From Hyphodiscus hymeniophilus (lineage: Eukaryota; Ascomycota; Leotiomycetes; Helotiales; Hyphodiscaceae), in contig VNKQ01000002.1 of the NCBI GenBank assembly GCA_016508695.1, positions 2,604,001 to 2,668,000 on the forward strand: a stretch of DNA of 64,000 nucleotides, given 5' to 3'. The notes beneath the pieces were generated by a model. The model was not told the DNA's origin. It saw only the letters and a list, made by a program, of their open reading frames with translations, and did no database searches. Positions within the stretch are counted from its first letter, which is position 1, and the number at the start of each line of letters is the position of its first letter. The translations under genes were made by a program, and so were the position numbers. Below, piece by piece: positions 33,869 to 45,613 of the stretch.

Positions 33869-33947
33869 GCGGCGCTCTTCAATTGACATGTCACAAGAAT
33901 GGAGCGAACTCAGTGAAAAGGCACGCCGGGGTTGGCGTTGGCATTGA
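33869..33947 (+). pseudogene. 3' end of the broken gene (plus-strand piece)
   Basis: A short coding-like tail (RRSSIDMSQEWSELSEKARR then GWRWH and stop at 33945-33947). It reads on the same strand as the N-terminal piece at 30301-30835 and fits as its C-terminal end after the inverted middle part. Short, so assignment is tentative. Confidence 0.4.
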
Positions 33948-33949
33948 GC

Positions 33950-34540
33950 TTAATTACTTGGCCTCTCAACATGGAATCCTGCTATAATACACTGTGTAAT
34001 GCTCCGATCTTGTATAAAGTATTGTATATGATATTTGAAGCACTTTTGTGTCTTAAAAGCATTTGTTTTGGTGCTTTCTCGTTTTGGTTCGTAATCTGAA
34101 AGAACCTTCACATTGCAACAAACAGTCATTGGGGCCTCATGCATTGAATCCTCTGTCAATGACTGCAATCCCTCTTGCATCCGTTCAAGATGATCTTCCA
34201 CATTTTTTAGAATAGCAGGAAAGTGGTTTGATGCTTGCTCCGCCAATTCCCGACTTTCAGCATTGGACGGAGTGGGAAAAGCAAGAATAAGGTCCACTGC
34301 AGCGAATTCTGCGCACCCGGCGGTACTGGTGCGAGTGCAATATCAGCCCTCATACATGCTTACTTGGAGACGACCAAAATGTTCGAATTGAGCGCGCACG
34401 AACTTGAGCAAACATGGAAATGTGTGGGAAAGTGCGCTGACATGGAGGCTGTCTTGTTTGTAGACGTACGCAGCCTCCATAAAGCTCTCGCTGTCGTATA
34501 AGATCACATCAAAAAAGAATTTGTAGTTCGATACGGAAGA
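33950..34540 (-). pseudogene. Remnant of an unrecognised coding gene
   Basis: Minus strand, coding-like: FFFDVILYDSESFMEAAYVY, HVSALSHTFPCLLKFVRAQF then EHFGRLQ, a GTAAGC donor-like site at ~34365, and a second stretch (AESRELAEQASNHFPAILKN, VEDHLERMQEGLQSL). Candidate acceptors do not close the phase, so there is either a frameshift or an exon missed. No start codon or family name could be assigned. It is probably a decayed gene next to the broken locus. Confidence 0.35.
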
Positions 34541-35287
34541 AGAGAAGCAAGGTCATCTACAACGCCCCAGAAGTTTTTGGTATTTGCAAGGCTTCGTTTG
34601 AATTTACTTGCGATTTGACTGTCCCTTCAGTTGACGTGGCCTCGTTAGGTTGTCCTGTGTTGAAAGGCTCTGATGCAATGTGTCGAGATTCGAGTTGTAC
34701 TTTGTATCCGCCTCTGCTCTCGATTAGTTTAGGGCGATTCAAATTGATAGTACGGGGAACAAGTGGAATCCCTCTCAACTCGAAGACCAGGCAATAAGAC
34801 ATCCAATAAACTAAATGTTTGGCCCAATAACGACCTAGGATCGTCACGTGTACTAGATTCTGAATATATTCCTGGTCTACCTCTGTAGAATAACTTTCTT
34901 CCTTCCTTAGATATCAAAATATTGCGGATACGTCAAATGTAAATTGTAGTACTATAGTCGCCGAAGTGGTATCAAAAATAATCAAGGCCAAAAATCATGC
35001 ACGAAACCGAACCCTTTTGAAAATTCCGGGACTTTTTGCTTGTTTGCCCGTTCAGGCGTTCGAGCAGCAAGCCTCGCCGGATTGAATGCCTCCCTCAGAA
35101 TAGTCTCAGGAGTCAGTTGTCTTCTCTGCCTCGAGCTTTAGATGTGTTGTGCTTACCCTCTAAAATGTCTGCAGGTAGACAATATAGTTGAGCGGTGTGC
35201 AGTGGCAATTCAGGATGTATTCGGGGCCGCCGCGCCGGCGTCGAGGAAAGCGCATTTTGTGCAGCGGTGCTGCGGTAGCATGTGTAA
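34541..35287. other. Gene-poor region
   Basis: No gene recognised. A minus-strand open frame at 34557-34847 has no family feature. Confidence 0.4.
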
Positions 35288-36679
35288 CTACAAACCGATA
35301 GCAATCGTCCCTAGTAGGTAACGATAAATGCTTATAGAAATTGCGACGTGTTTCCTTTTCTGTAGCTTTCCCAGAGATCTCATGAGGACGGTGCCGTTCA
35401 GGGAAAGACCCTTCGCCTCCGATTTATGTAATAGCTCTCCCATCTCTTGCCACGTGGAAGTGTTCAGAAAATAATCGATGACATCCCGGGGAAAGTCGCG
35501 GAAGTCCGGATCGTCCTTGAATAGAAAGCGGAACAGGCCCAGTTTCTGTACACCCCAGATGCGCTCCAGTTTTTCCTCGTCTTCGGACGCTCGGCAAAAG
35601 GCACTCTCTGCCTCTCGCATGAGCTTGGAACCCATGGTAGCGGCAGAGACAACTTGCTCCCAGAAGATCCTACAGTATCCATCCATCGATCCTTCTATGA
35701 TTTGTTTGCGAGTAAAATGTTCAAATGGATCTGGTCCGGGGTCGCTATGTGCCATCACGTATGATTTCGCCAACTCTCGAAGCCGATTGAGTAGAAGACG
35801 ATTTTCTACTCTCCTCCTCTCCAGATTCCACTGCTGGATAAAGTCCGGAGAATGATATTGCCAATGATAAATACCAGCAGGCCAATGGACACGGAATGAT
35901 GAAAAGATCACCTCCATTAAAGTCTTTGCTCGCTCTCTCCACTTCGCAAAACTGTCAAGTGGAAGGTGGAGGTCTTCCTTGTTGGGATCCAAAAAGAAGT
36001 ATATCCATAAGTACTCGTGTTTCAGTTGTGTGAAACCGAAAGATTGCCACCACCCAATCTTTGCGTGATATTCTAGCAGCTGAGTTGGTAAAATGTCTCG
36101 CTCTGCTCCATGGAGCCAATCAATGAGACGAAATTTTGGTATTGCGGGGTGTGCGAGTCTCGCGAGCTCGTTGCGACAGCAGGGACAGCTGAAGCAAAGC
36201 TCATGATCTTCTTCTTCTTCTTCAAGCGGAATCAGACTCTGCCACCATCTGTAGAGACAATTCGAACCGAGAGTGTGCTGAGCCATGCAGCTAATTTTGA
36301 CTGCGAGATGTTTCTTCTCCCAGATGCGCTGATCGCAACCTTCAAAATTCTCACGACAAATAGAACACTGTCCCTCGTCTTTCGGGAGCGAATCCAATGC
36401 AATGAACTCGACAATCGCTTTCCGGACAAATTTATGGGTGACTTCTTCCCAGGTCTCCTTGTGAGGGATGCATTTATTCCAAAAACAGTCGAGATTGTTA
36501 TCATGGCGGCATTCCATCGGACTTGATACAGCCGTGTCTCTAGTTTCTGACGATTCCTTTTGTTGAGTTGCCAGCGTTGTTGCCCCGTTAGGGTTGTCGA
36601 AATCAAGCACGTCCGATAACTGAAATGTCCGAATCGGGCCTGGCAGACCTGGAAGGGTGGCATCGTTGTTGCTTGCCAT
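35288..36679 (-). CDS. RING-like zinc-finger protein, possible ubiquitin ligase
   Basis: Single-exon 463-aa protein starting MASNNDATLPGLPGPIR. Residues 105-168 form a RING-like module: C-S-I-C at 105-108, C131 and H135 (CMAQH), C141 (GSNCLYRWW), and a final CPCCRNEL at 165-172. The spacing C-x3-H-x5-C is looser than classical C3HC4, and one central ligand is unclear, so zinc binding should be modelled. A polyglutamate run lies between the two halves. The remaining ~290 residues are helical, Trp/Arg-rich and unrecognised. E3 ligase activity is inferred from the module only. The stop is followed at once by gene-poor sequence. Confidence 0.75.
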   Translation of the reverse strand: MASNNDATLPGLPGPIRTFQLSDVLDFDNPNGATTLATQQKESSETRDTAVSSPMECRHDNNLDCFWNKCIPHKETWEEVTHKFVRKAIVEFIALDSLPKDEGQCSICRENFEGCDQRIWEKKHLAVKISCMAQHTLGSNCLYRWWQSLIPLEEEEEDHELCFSCPCCRNELARLAHPAIPKFRLIDWLHGAERDILPTQLLEYHAKIGWWQSFGFTQLKHEYLWIYFFLDPNKEDLHLPLDSFAKWRERAKTLMEVIFSSFRVHWPAGIYHWQYHSPDFIQQWNLERRRVENRLLLNRLRELAKSYVMAHSDPGPDPFEHFTRKQIIEGSMDGYCRIFWEQVVSAATMGSKLMREAESAFCRASEDEEKLERIWGVQKLGLFRFLFKDDPDFRDFPRDVIDYFLNTSTWQEMGELLHKSEAKGLSLNGTVLMRSLGKLQKRKHVAISISIYRYLLGTIAIGL

Positions 36680-36925
36680 CCGTAATCTTGCTCTGTATGA
36701 AATAGGTCTTCATGATAAGTCAGGTAAAATGGTAGTTTAACGAGAGTCTGGACATTGAAAACGCATTGTTGTGGTAATGCATATATATACAAGAAATTGG
36801 CTGTCAATGGATTCGAACTCCGCCTGCCGTTGACGTCATGTCTCGATACAAACTCATCAATTTTCTAATTGTTTGGATAATATGATCCACATCGCAGGCT
36901 CAGTCCATATCCGACCCCATGGAAA

Positions 36926-36944
36926 GGTTTAGGGTTTAGGGTTT
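36926..36944 (+). repeat. Short TTTAGGG tract
   Basis: Two full TTTAGGG units plus partial copies (GGTTTAGGGTTTAGGGTTT). Too short to claim an interstitial telomere. Confidence 0.6.
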
Positions 36945-37589
36945 GCATGGACCAAAGTTAAATATTTGTGGTCGTAAGGTTCGTACCTTGCCGAGCCGAT
37001 CCGTTTCAAATGCTGGTTAACCATAAAGCTAAGGCGGGAGAAGCCACAATAGTAAAAGTTTCATTGCTTAGAAAATAAAAGCAAAACCCTAGTAGCATGG
37101 GGCTGTGAAGTTGTCTTCCCGGTGGCCACAGTCGCGGGCATGTCCAAGATGACTGTGGTAGCGGAAGTTGACACAGAGAAACGCATATCAAGCAATTCGG
37201 CTCCGAGAAGAAGCTTCGAATAAACCAACAAAAGACAATCGAATCCGTCTACAATTGGAGCTTACAAGTAGGATGTTTTTGCACTTTGTTTGAGGAGGAA
37301 AACAAGAACTATTCATCTCAAAACAAAGACATGAGGAAAGACTATTCTCAGAATCTTACCAAGACATAGAAATTATTATCATTACAAAAGGGGTTAGCCA
37401 GCAAGTGAAACCACTAGGTTTAGAGAATTCTAACAGGCGAAGAGGTTGACACTGGACTTTACCCTCAGGGTGCTGGCCTCGTGATTAGCACGTGACTCTG
37501 AAACTTCCACTATCACCCGGAGATTTACCTTGATCATCAAGATATATAATATAAGAAATCAGAAAAGTGCGAAGCTCCGACCGAAATCT

Positions 37590-38086
37590 TTGTTGCACGT
37601 CTTAAGAATGCAATACTTCCAAAAATGGAGGTCGGGGTTGAGCTTCCTGCAGCCTCCATACCTTACCAGCTTACCAACCTCTCATGGGACACGGAGTAAC
37701 GAGGCTCAACAAGCCACAAAACATTTGTTGCACGTCTCAAGAGTGCGATTTGCGTGAAAAGCTGAAAGGAGAATGAAAAGCGTCCAAAAGAAGCCAGTCC
37801 TTTGTCGATTCTGCCCCAGATCCATGCTTTCCATCGAATCAGCGAGTATGGGTTGGCATCAGCTGGTTGGAGGGTAGAGTGTTTGTTGCACGTCTCAAAC
37901 ACGCGATAACTTCTGAACTGGAAGATTGCACAGCTCCTCTGCTCGATGGAGCAATATTGTTTGTTGATCCTTGATTTGTAGAGGGGGATAGTCCAATGGA
38001 GAAGTGCGTTGGGTAAATTTCATGCGCATGCATGTTTCGAGGTCGTGGAGGCGAATGAGTTCTGAAAGTAGATTTTGTTGCACGTC
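37590..38086 (+). repeat. Four spaced copies of TTGTTGCACGTC
   Basis: Identical 12-mers begin at 37590, 37725, 37883 and 38075 (spacing 135, 158, 192). The first three extend as TCTyAAgAgTGCrAT-like sequence. The DNA between copies does not match. Confidence 0.8.
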
Positions 38087-39544
38087 GGATTTTGTGAGAT
38101 TTGAATCTGGACTGATGGAAGCCTGGAAGGTCGTACGTTGTCGAAGATGCATCCCTGGAAGGCAGGAACAAGGATTGATACAAGGATGTAAGACACCCTC
38201 ATACATACTATCACGTGATCAGAGACTTCCTTTCTCAAAACCTCAACCCAGCGCGCCATAACATGATTTGAGAGCTTGCGATGGAGATGCTGCTGCTGGC
38301 CGGAACGTGTTTGGACGGTCTTGTGCTCCCGATCCTTGGTGGTACTTGATTCTATCGCATGTCGAGGGCGGCCAGGTGCATGTGCAGCGAGCCCTGGTGG
38401 CATCTTCCCGTCCCTATTAAAACAGACGGTTCAACGCATCAAATCCGTCGAAGGAGGAAAAAATTGAAAAATGTGTGCATGACAGTGAATTCTTTCGAAG
38501 CGATATGGGATCTGAGGTCGAAGGGAATCCACCCGTACCCACGAACTTGTGGAAGATGTTTCAATGGAGTTGAGATTCAACGTTCATCACAGTGCCGGCG
38601 CGTCGAAAGCCACTCACCGCGAGTAGAGTCTTCGGGACGCGTATCAATAGCATCAAGATAAGGATCCTCTGACCACCACCCGGCGGTTCGATGGTATTGT
38701 CTAGCTTAGGATTGTCTGGCTCGTTTCAATTGACTTGCAAAGGTTCGGGTGCGCGTAGCCGAGCAAATATGCTGGAACATCTGTTGTATGAAACCTCACT
38801 GATCATTTCCAGAGGTCTGGATCAGAGGCGCTCCAACTCGATGTGCAGTAGTTGGGAGCATACCACACACTTCACCGCTCACGACAGTCACCGTCAATCA
38901 ACCAGCAAGACAATGATCATCAAGCTGATTTTGCCATAGTCCTTCATGTCCAAGCGGAGGGTAATAGCATGGTCTTGTTTTCTCTCCATCGTCATTGCCA
39001 TCCATCGTCGTCATGTCTTATGCATCCAGCGCAGCTCGCAATCTCAACATCCCCATCTCTTCCAAATGTCAAATTTCCCATTCCCACATTCGGCTGTTGC
39101 CATAACTTTCAGGCTCGAAGACTTTGGGTGGGAATCCAGATTTCCCCTGGGCTTTCCCCTGAGTCTATCGCAGAAGTGGCTAGCGGATCATGCATTGAAA
39201 CCATAAAATGCTTAGGTGCAGACGCCCAGACGCCCACGCAGACGGCTCGAGACCTCTTTTGGGGGTGGCCTTGTCTTTGCTGTCCCCTTTGGAGAGTTTG
39301 CGCAAGACCAGGAATGCGGGATGAGGCTATCGAGGATATCAAGCAATGTACTGTATCGATATGCGTTGCGATGTGATCGAAGTGAGGACTGAAGACAATA
39401 TAGCTGACACGCAATGACTGCACTTCTCATTCGTGCTGTGGTATGCCGTTTTCGTGAGACCACCATCCCTCACTTCGTGGAAGACAGACGACTCACCACT
39501 GTGGCACTGTCCAGCGCCTGAGGGAGTGCACAGAGGTCAATTGG

Positions 39545-39565
39545 CTCTCTCTCTCTCTCTCTCTC
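39545..39565. repeat. (CT)n microsatellite
   Basis: About ten CT dinucleotides in a row. Confidence 0.9.
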
Positions 39566-40492
39566 CAAGCGAAAGCCACCAGTGCATGCCCTGTTAACGG
39601 AGCGTCAACCGTGGTCCGTTGAGCCCATATTCTGATAGGGTTTCCGGCGTGCATCCGTCCAATCCAGATACTGTATCTATCGAAAAGGGGACTCGTGAGT
39701 CGTGCCACCCAACTATGCATGCCTAGGTCAGGTCACACGGCCTTGCGCCGACGAATACCCTTCACTCCTCGCCAGCGTGGGAGGAGAGAATCAAGAAATG
39801 CAATCGATAGAGTTCCTGTGCAGCTCCATCAAACCGTTTTTGAGGCCATCTCCTTCGATAAAATTTTGATACAGTAGTACGGTAGATCACGATACAATTG
39901 CCGTCCGCCAAGCTAAGGATAGCGTGGGTGTAAGCGAGATAGGAACTAAGGTAAGGTACTGACTGGGAAGTCTGGGAGGGATCTGAGAGACAGACCCGTG
40001 AGATTGCGATTGCATCAGGGTGCGTTCAAGCGTCGAGAGAGAATTAAGCTTTCACCAAGCAAACACTCCCTTTCACCTTCAACTTCAACTTCACCTTCAC
40101 CTTCACCTTCCTTTCGAACTTCAATTCTTTTGACGACGAGCATCTACTCAGCTTCTACTATTCTTCTACGTTTTCAGGACTTCACTGGTTCTGTATTCAT
40201 CGACGTGCAAGCCACTGCGAAGGAGGCTAATTTGGGATTGGGATTGGAGCAGAGTGATTGCTACGCACACTTCACAGAAAAGATCGATATTCGTTCACAA
40301 CCGCTGCAGATTCGTTATGACAGTTTGAGCTATCCAAGTCAGAGATCGCCAAGAGATTCCATTTGCGAACTCTCGCCTTCGCTCCTACCATTCGTATATC
40401 TGGCAACGCAATTTCAACAGTTCAAATTCACCACTACCAAGCCTCATCCGAAAACCCGCAATTCTCCCATCCTTCATCCTAAATCCGCACTC

Positions 40493-41113
40493 ATGTCTGG
40501 CAACGATGAGAAGACCGCCGCGGCCACCACTGCAAATGCCCTCACAATCTCCCGCCCTTCAAATGCCCGGCAAAACTCCCATCAATCGATAGAAATCCTC
40601 AGCACAATCGAAGACGTCGACTCGACACATTCCATGTCTCCCACAGTGGTAGCCCACAGCGAGAAGTCCCTCGAGCGTGAAGCCTCGCCTTTCTCTCCAT
40701 TCTACAACCCAGCTCCTACCCGCTACTCCCTCGAGGCGCAGAAATCGGAGTCCAGGCAGAACATCAACGTGATCAACTCCGCCTACGACACCGACGTCGA
40801 AGCCCTGACTCCCCAAAGCACAAAGAATGTGGGTCTTCTCAAGAGCAAGAGTGGTAATCCAGAATGTGCTGTCTGGCCGGGCCAGAATGCTATGAAGATG
40901 AAGAAGAAGGCGATGCGGAGGGAGCGTAACAAGCACAATGTCTGTGGATGTATGGCGGGGTTGGACAAACGAACAAAGATCTGGATCAAGGTCGTCATCG
41001 CAGTTGTGGTAATTGGCACAGCCATCGGTGTGGGTGTGGGAGTTAGTAAAGCTGTTGGAGGAGGAATCTGGAAGAGCTCGGATAATTCCAATGCGCCGAT
41101 TGCATCGACATGA
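40493..41113 (+). CDS. Small single-pass membrane protein, unknown function
   Basis: Single-exon 206-aa protein starting MSGNDEKTAAATTANALTIS. Residues 1-~160 are Ser/Thr/Pro-rich and polar, ending in a strongly basic stretch (KMKKKAMRRERNKHN) and CGC. One transmembrane helix follows at ~172-196 (IWIKVVIAVVVIGTAIGVGV), then a short Ser/Asn tail. The basic stretch before the helix suggests an N-in topology. The frame is open upstream to 39998 without an ATG supporting a longer start, so the ATG at 40493 is preferred. A GTATGT donor-like site just after the stop and a CAG at ~41164 could be a 3' UTR intron. Function unknown. Confidence 0.65.
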   Translation: MSGNDEKTAAATTANALTISRPSNARQNSHQSIEILSTIEDVDSTHSMSPTVVAHSEKSLEREASPFSPFYNPAPTRYSLEAQKSESRQNINVINSAYDTDVEALTPQSTKNVGLLKSKSGNPECAVWPGQNAMKMKKKAMRRERNKHNVCGCMAGLDKRTKIWIKVVIAVVVIGTAIGVGVGVSKAVGGGIWKSSDNSNAPIAST

Positions 41114-42704
41114 AGGTATGTAACATGTTTTCGTTGGCTTCGCGAATGATGCTGACCGCTGCAGTCTCTGGTAGTGTTCCCCGGGTTGGGACATCTCGAC
41201 CTCGCACTATGCCATCATAAACCGCGGTACATCTCCTTGCCGCACCGACCTTCTATTGTACATACTGTTGTCTTCGACCGTGTTCGAGTCCGCGTAGCGT
41301 TGGCTTCGTTATCGCTTCTGGCGTCCATCATCAGATACTTGTACGGCGTTCTGGCTCGTTCCAGTCTCCTTCATCCACCGAATTGCAAAACAATTCTTCT
41401 CCATCATCCATCGTCTCACCACACAGAAGTCCGACCAATCCACAGCCCGCCGGACTTGCAGTGTATCCGAAGCAGGAACGGGATATGGTCTGTTGTTTTT
41501 TGCACTTTCCTTTGTTGGAGCGGTGTTGCTGGGAGTAGGAAAGAAACGGCCTTACCTGTATAGAGAGTAGCACATGCGAGACAGAGATAGATAGGAAAAG
41601 AGGGATCCACGAAATACAAAACCTCCAACCCATTGCCTCGAATTCTTCAATTCATTCCAAGCTTACCTACCACTCACCTCGTTCCGCGCACGCTGGAACC
41701 ACACCTTCTCACCAGCCAGCGTACCGGTGCTTGAGATCCAAAATCGGAAGCGCGAGACCACGTCGTCTAGAATATAGTATGATCTCCTGCGGTATTTCGC
41801 AATTCGCGACAAGAGCGCAGCGTAACTTAAGCAGAAGCACAAGCTTAGAGGGCAAGCCGCCCCCTTATATCCCATCCACCCAACCATCCATCCATCCAAC
41901 CATTCCATAACTTCCTATTCATAAGCAACATTCCATTCCGCCGATTTCCAATACTCCACGCCCCAAGTGGGGAATCTCTCTCGTTCGTGCTCCATTCCGA
42001 TTCCGAATTTCCGCCGTGGACCGAACCGGGCGGCGGGCGGGCAATTAATCCGGCGCGGGGCGTGCGTACGGTGCATAATTCGCGCATAATTAATTCGCTG
42101 GAGCATATTTATCTGCATTCCTTAGCTACTTTACCTTTACCTACGGCGGTACCTAAGGTGCCTACCTACATACTTAGTGCGACACGGTGGGTGCAGATGA
42201 GTGCCATGGAGTGGAGTGGCCATGGCGGATTGGGGGATCCGACGGACTTACCTCCGCGTGATGGCTTGATGGACGGGTTGGGGATTTGGGGATTTGGGAT
42301 ATGGGGATATGGGATTTGGGACTTGGGATTTTGGGTTTGGGAGTTCTGGATATTGGGTAATTTGGAATTTCGGAGATATGCAGTCTACTACAGTAGCAAG
42401 CAGTCAGGACATATCCTCACGGTGTGACACACCACGCAAGATAGACACAAGCCGTGCAAGAATCAAAACAGAATTTCTCAACTTCAATCATACAAATGCT
42501 GCTTCCAAGATCGAAATAAAAAAACGCCTCGCTATGCACGTATGCATTTTTTTCTCTACCCCTACAAGCCCTTGCCAAAAAAATGCCGTCTCCAGAAAAT
42601 CAATGCCCGACAACGGTTCTATATCCTGGTGTGTTGTGTCCAGTCGTTTTACCCCCTTATGAAGCGCTAATCCGTACTCTTACATTATCTTGAGGAGCTC
42701 AGGT
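41114..42704. other. Gene-poor region between convergent genes
   Basis: No gene recognised. Low-complexity DNA includes CATC/CAAC-type repeats at ~41874-41908 and a GGGATTT-type tract at 42278-42346. Confidence 0.5.
42278..42346 (+). repeat. GGGATTT/GGGATAT-type degenerate tandem repeat
   Basis: About nine imperfect 6-8-bp units of TTGGGGATTTGGGATATGGG-type sequence. Confidence 0.75.
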
Positions 42705-45613
42705 TCAAGAAGAACCAATGCTTTGACTCAATCCCGACTTCCCTGGTCCTTGAGCTCTCCTCAGAGCCCGGAGTTCGTCTTCTAGTCTTCGACGCTCTGC
42801 CTGCTCGGTCTGTACGAGAACGAAGTCAGCCTAGCATCCCATAATCTCATTGAAAAACACAATGAAATAGGAAACGTACCCTCAGAGCCTTCTGACTCTC
42901 CATCCTCGTGTCCCTCATCATCTTCTTAAACTCATTCTTCAACACCGTCGTACTTGTACTACCTGCCCCCGGCATCTGGCCCTCCAAACCCGGACTCTTC
43001 ATGCCCAGCCAGCGAACCTTCTCATCACTCAGCTGCGCCTCGAGGCCCTCCCTCTCATCCCTCAACTTATCGATGGTGCCCTCGAGCGATTCGCGTTCCT
43101 TCTCCCATTCAATAGACGCTTTGGTCATGAGTTCGTACTCCTCGATCGTCTCCTCAAGCTCCTTCTTGAGTGTCTTCATCTTCTCATCTGCTTCTTTGCT
43201 CACGGAGCCTTGGCTTTTCAATTGCGTGATCTCGGCAGCCAGGGATGAGTTCTTGGTCGTGAGATCGTCAATCTCCTTCTGGATCGCCGGATTGGAAGCA
43301 ACTTCTGCTGCACGCTGAGCCCGGGATCCATATGCACCGTCGAGCTCCGCACGGGCGATTGTGACTTCGGTCTGCAGTTCTGCAAGCTTCATGTTCATGT
43401 CATCCATCTCCTTTTCTTTCTCCTCGAGCTCCTTCTCTCTCTCTACGAACAGAGCTTGCTGGCTCGCTTGCGCGGTAGCTGCGGCCGTCAAATCTGCCGT
43501 TAATGTCGCAATCCTCGTTTCGGAATCAGAAATGCGGCTTTGGATCTCAGCATTCGAGATTGAGTGATCATCCTTAAGCTCTTGGAGCTCTTCCTCCATT
43601 GTAAGGATGGTTGCGTTGCGCTGGTCGAGCTCCACTTGTGCCTGTCGGACAGCGGACGATTCATCGTTTGCCCGGGTCTGCTCGCGCATACGTTCTTGTT
43701 GGCGAGCCTCATCCAGTTTCTCCATTACAAGACTGAGTTGTTCACGAACTGCGTCAGCATCCATTTCAGTTCTCCGAAGAAGGTTCTGAGTACGCTCGAG
43801 CTCTTCGGACTTCGAGACCATTTCAGCGTTTTTCGTAGCGTCGGACTTGCTGTTCAGCTCTCGCTGCTGCTTGATCTGTCGTTGAAGCACCTTCTTCTGG
43901 TCCTTGAGACGAGTTGCTTGAGTGTGGAGCGATTGCACTTTGGCGGAGAACGATGGTAGAGAGAAGGGCTGATTTGGATCGGAGTCATCGTCTGGAGACA
44001 TATCATCTTCGTCTTCTGCAAGACCTTGAGCGGATCTTGTCATCCGCCTCTCTTGTTTACGTCTCCGGATCTCCTCTTCGCCAGATTGAATGATGTCCCA
44101 TAGACCCGTAAGAACGGCTTCCATTTGCTCGACATTGTTTTGTATACCCGTGTTCTGGCTCCCAGTACGCCACAGTTCCGCCTCCATATCACCCATGCTT
44201 TCCGTGAAATATCTCAGTTGTTCCTGCAAGCCAATACCGGTAAGTTGCGGCGGCGCAGCGCGAGTCTCATTGTGAGGTCGCAAAAGATCGTAGACTTCTT
44301 GATTCATCTCGCTGATGGTCTCTTCAAATTTTGCTTCGGACTCCTCCTGATTACGGATGCTGGCGCTATGCTGCTGGTCGATCGTAGTAATGATATTTCC
44401 CAGGTAGTCCAGGTGACTCTGTAGTGTCTCACCGGTCTCCGTAGATTTGCCATCGCCGTTCGTCCTTGAAAGGGGTGGGAAGCCATAACTACTGCTCCTG
44501 TTTGGATTCGCTCGCACAATCACCTCCCTCAACCGACTGTTCAGATCTTGCAGCTTCTGCTCTGTCTTGGCAATTGTTTGCATCTGCTCCGTTGCATGGG
44601 CGCCGGGACGTGGTCCACTAAAATTGTCTAATCCATCGAAATCTCCAAACGCGTCTCTATAGAGACTCCTCTCGTCGAAAAAGATCTCGTCTGATATCTG
44701 CTCCATACTCCCCCGCGCATTCGAATACGTGTACATGCTCTCCGGGCTCCCTGGAATACCGCCTTGCGGAGCACCGCTCACCCCGTTCTTAGGTCCCTTG
44801 TGTGTCATTTGTAGAATACCAGCCGTATGCTTGAGCAGTCTATTTTGAGGCTCCATCAGCCTTTTCTCCAAGTTCCATAGCTCTGCAGCCAGTTCCTCAC
44901 ACTTTCTTTCACTGGCCATCCGCTCCGCATCTGCTTCTTGCATGGAATTGGTATTTTTGCGTCCCAGTATGCTGCGTCGCTGCTTCCCATCTGAGCCGTG
45001 GGAGCCGTGAGTGGGAGAATACAGTTTTGACATTGATTTGGCTGCATCGCGGTACTTGGATTGAATTGCTAGATTTTGCCGGGTCTGCTCGATTCGCTGG
45101 CTAAAAGCCTGTACTTGTCTCTTCAGATCGTCCACTTCCTCCTGGGACAGGATCTCGTATTCCTTGCTGTCACCCAAGGCCGTTTCGACAAGCAGGTGAA
45201 CTTGTATAGGATCGTTCACATTTAACAGCATCGAGCTTTGAGGCCGTTTGATATTCATCTGATTTTCGTTCATTAGCTTTGAGCGACCCAAAGACGAAGA
45301 CCCAGTGATGTCTAAACTACCATGTACCACTTTTGAGCGAAAAGCAGCCTCGAGGGTCCTATTCCAGCAAGGTGGTACTCACATGATTAAAGTGCTGCTT
45401 TCCTTCAAAGCCGTTCATGATCTCATTCCTGTAGCCGTCCAACATGATGACCTTATTCGGATCCTGAACAGAGGGTACCCTCAGATGCGCAGTCTCATTC
45501 CCAGTCCGATTACTGTAGTCGTTCTGTCCCCCATACTCCGCGGCCCCATTCGAGCCCCCATATCCTACATCCTGACTCGGCCGTGACGGCTGAGCCGCTC
45601 GCACGCCGTTCAT
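42705..45613 (-). CDS. Uds1-domain coiled-coil protein (up-regulated-during-septation family)
   Basis: About 904 aa. Exons: 45613-45383, ~45258-42880, 42809-42705. Intron 2 (42879-42810, GTACGT..CAG) is firm. For intron 1 the donor at 45382 is good, but the acceptor is uncertain: CAG before 45258 keeps phase, as does an AAG 15 bases upstream. The Uds1 domain follows (SSMLLNVNDPIQVHLLVETA, LGDSKEYEILSQEEVDDLKR, SKYRDAAKSMSKLYS). The rest is mostly long coiled coil: heptad-rich, Glu/Gln/Lys/Leu-rich, with an acidic break EDEDDMSPDDDSDPN, ending in TEQAERRRLEDELRALRRAQ and a Ser-rich tail. Family members are linked to septation or cell morphology; the exact function here is inferred. Exon 3 is short, but its coiled-coil continuation and the splice sites support it. 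Confidence 0.88.

Larger units (their letters stand above)
36680..40492. other. 3.8-kb gene-poor region with scattered repeats
   Basis: No gene recognised on either strand. It contains a telomere-like TTTAGGG tract at 36926-36944, four spaced copies of TTGTTGCACGTC between 37590 and 38086, a (CT)n tract at 39545-39565, and a CTTCAC-rich tract at 40072-40111. The last ~500 bp stay open in the frame of the following membrane protein but look like 5' leader. Confidence 0.5.

Noticed and set aside
36780..36840. tRNA-like GGATTCGAACTCC near a possible 3' end on the minus strand
   Set aside because: The T-arm stems do not pair and no acceptor or anticodon stem can be drawn, so it is not called a tRNA.
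36926..36944. Interstitial telomere
   Set aside because: Only two full TTTAGGG units are present and the usual fungal unit is TTAGGG; too short to mean a fusion or healed end.
39998..40492. Long in-frame N-terminal extension of the 206-aa membrane protein
   Set aside because: It has no supporting ATG, is repeat-rich (CTTCAC units) and reads as 5' leader.
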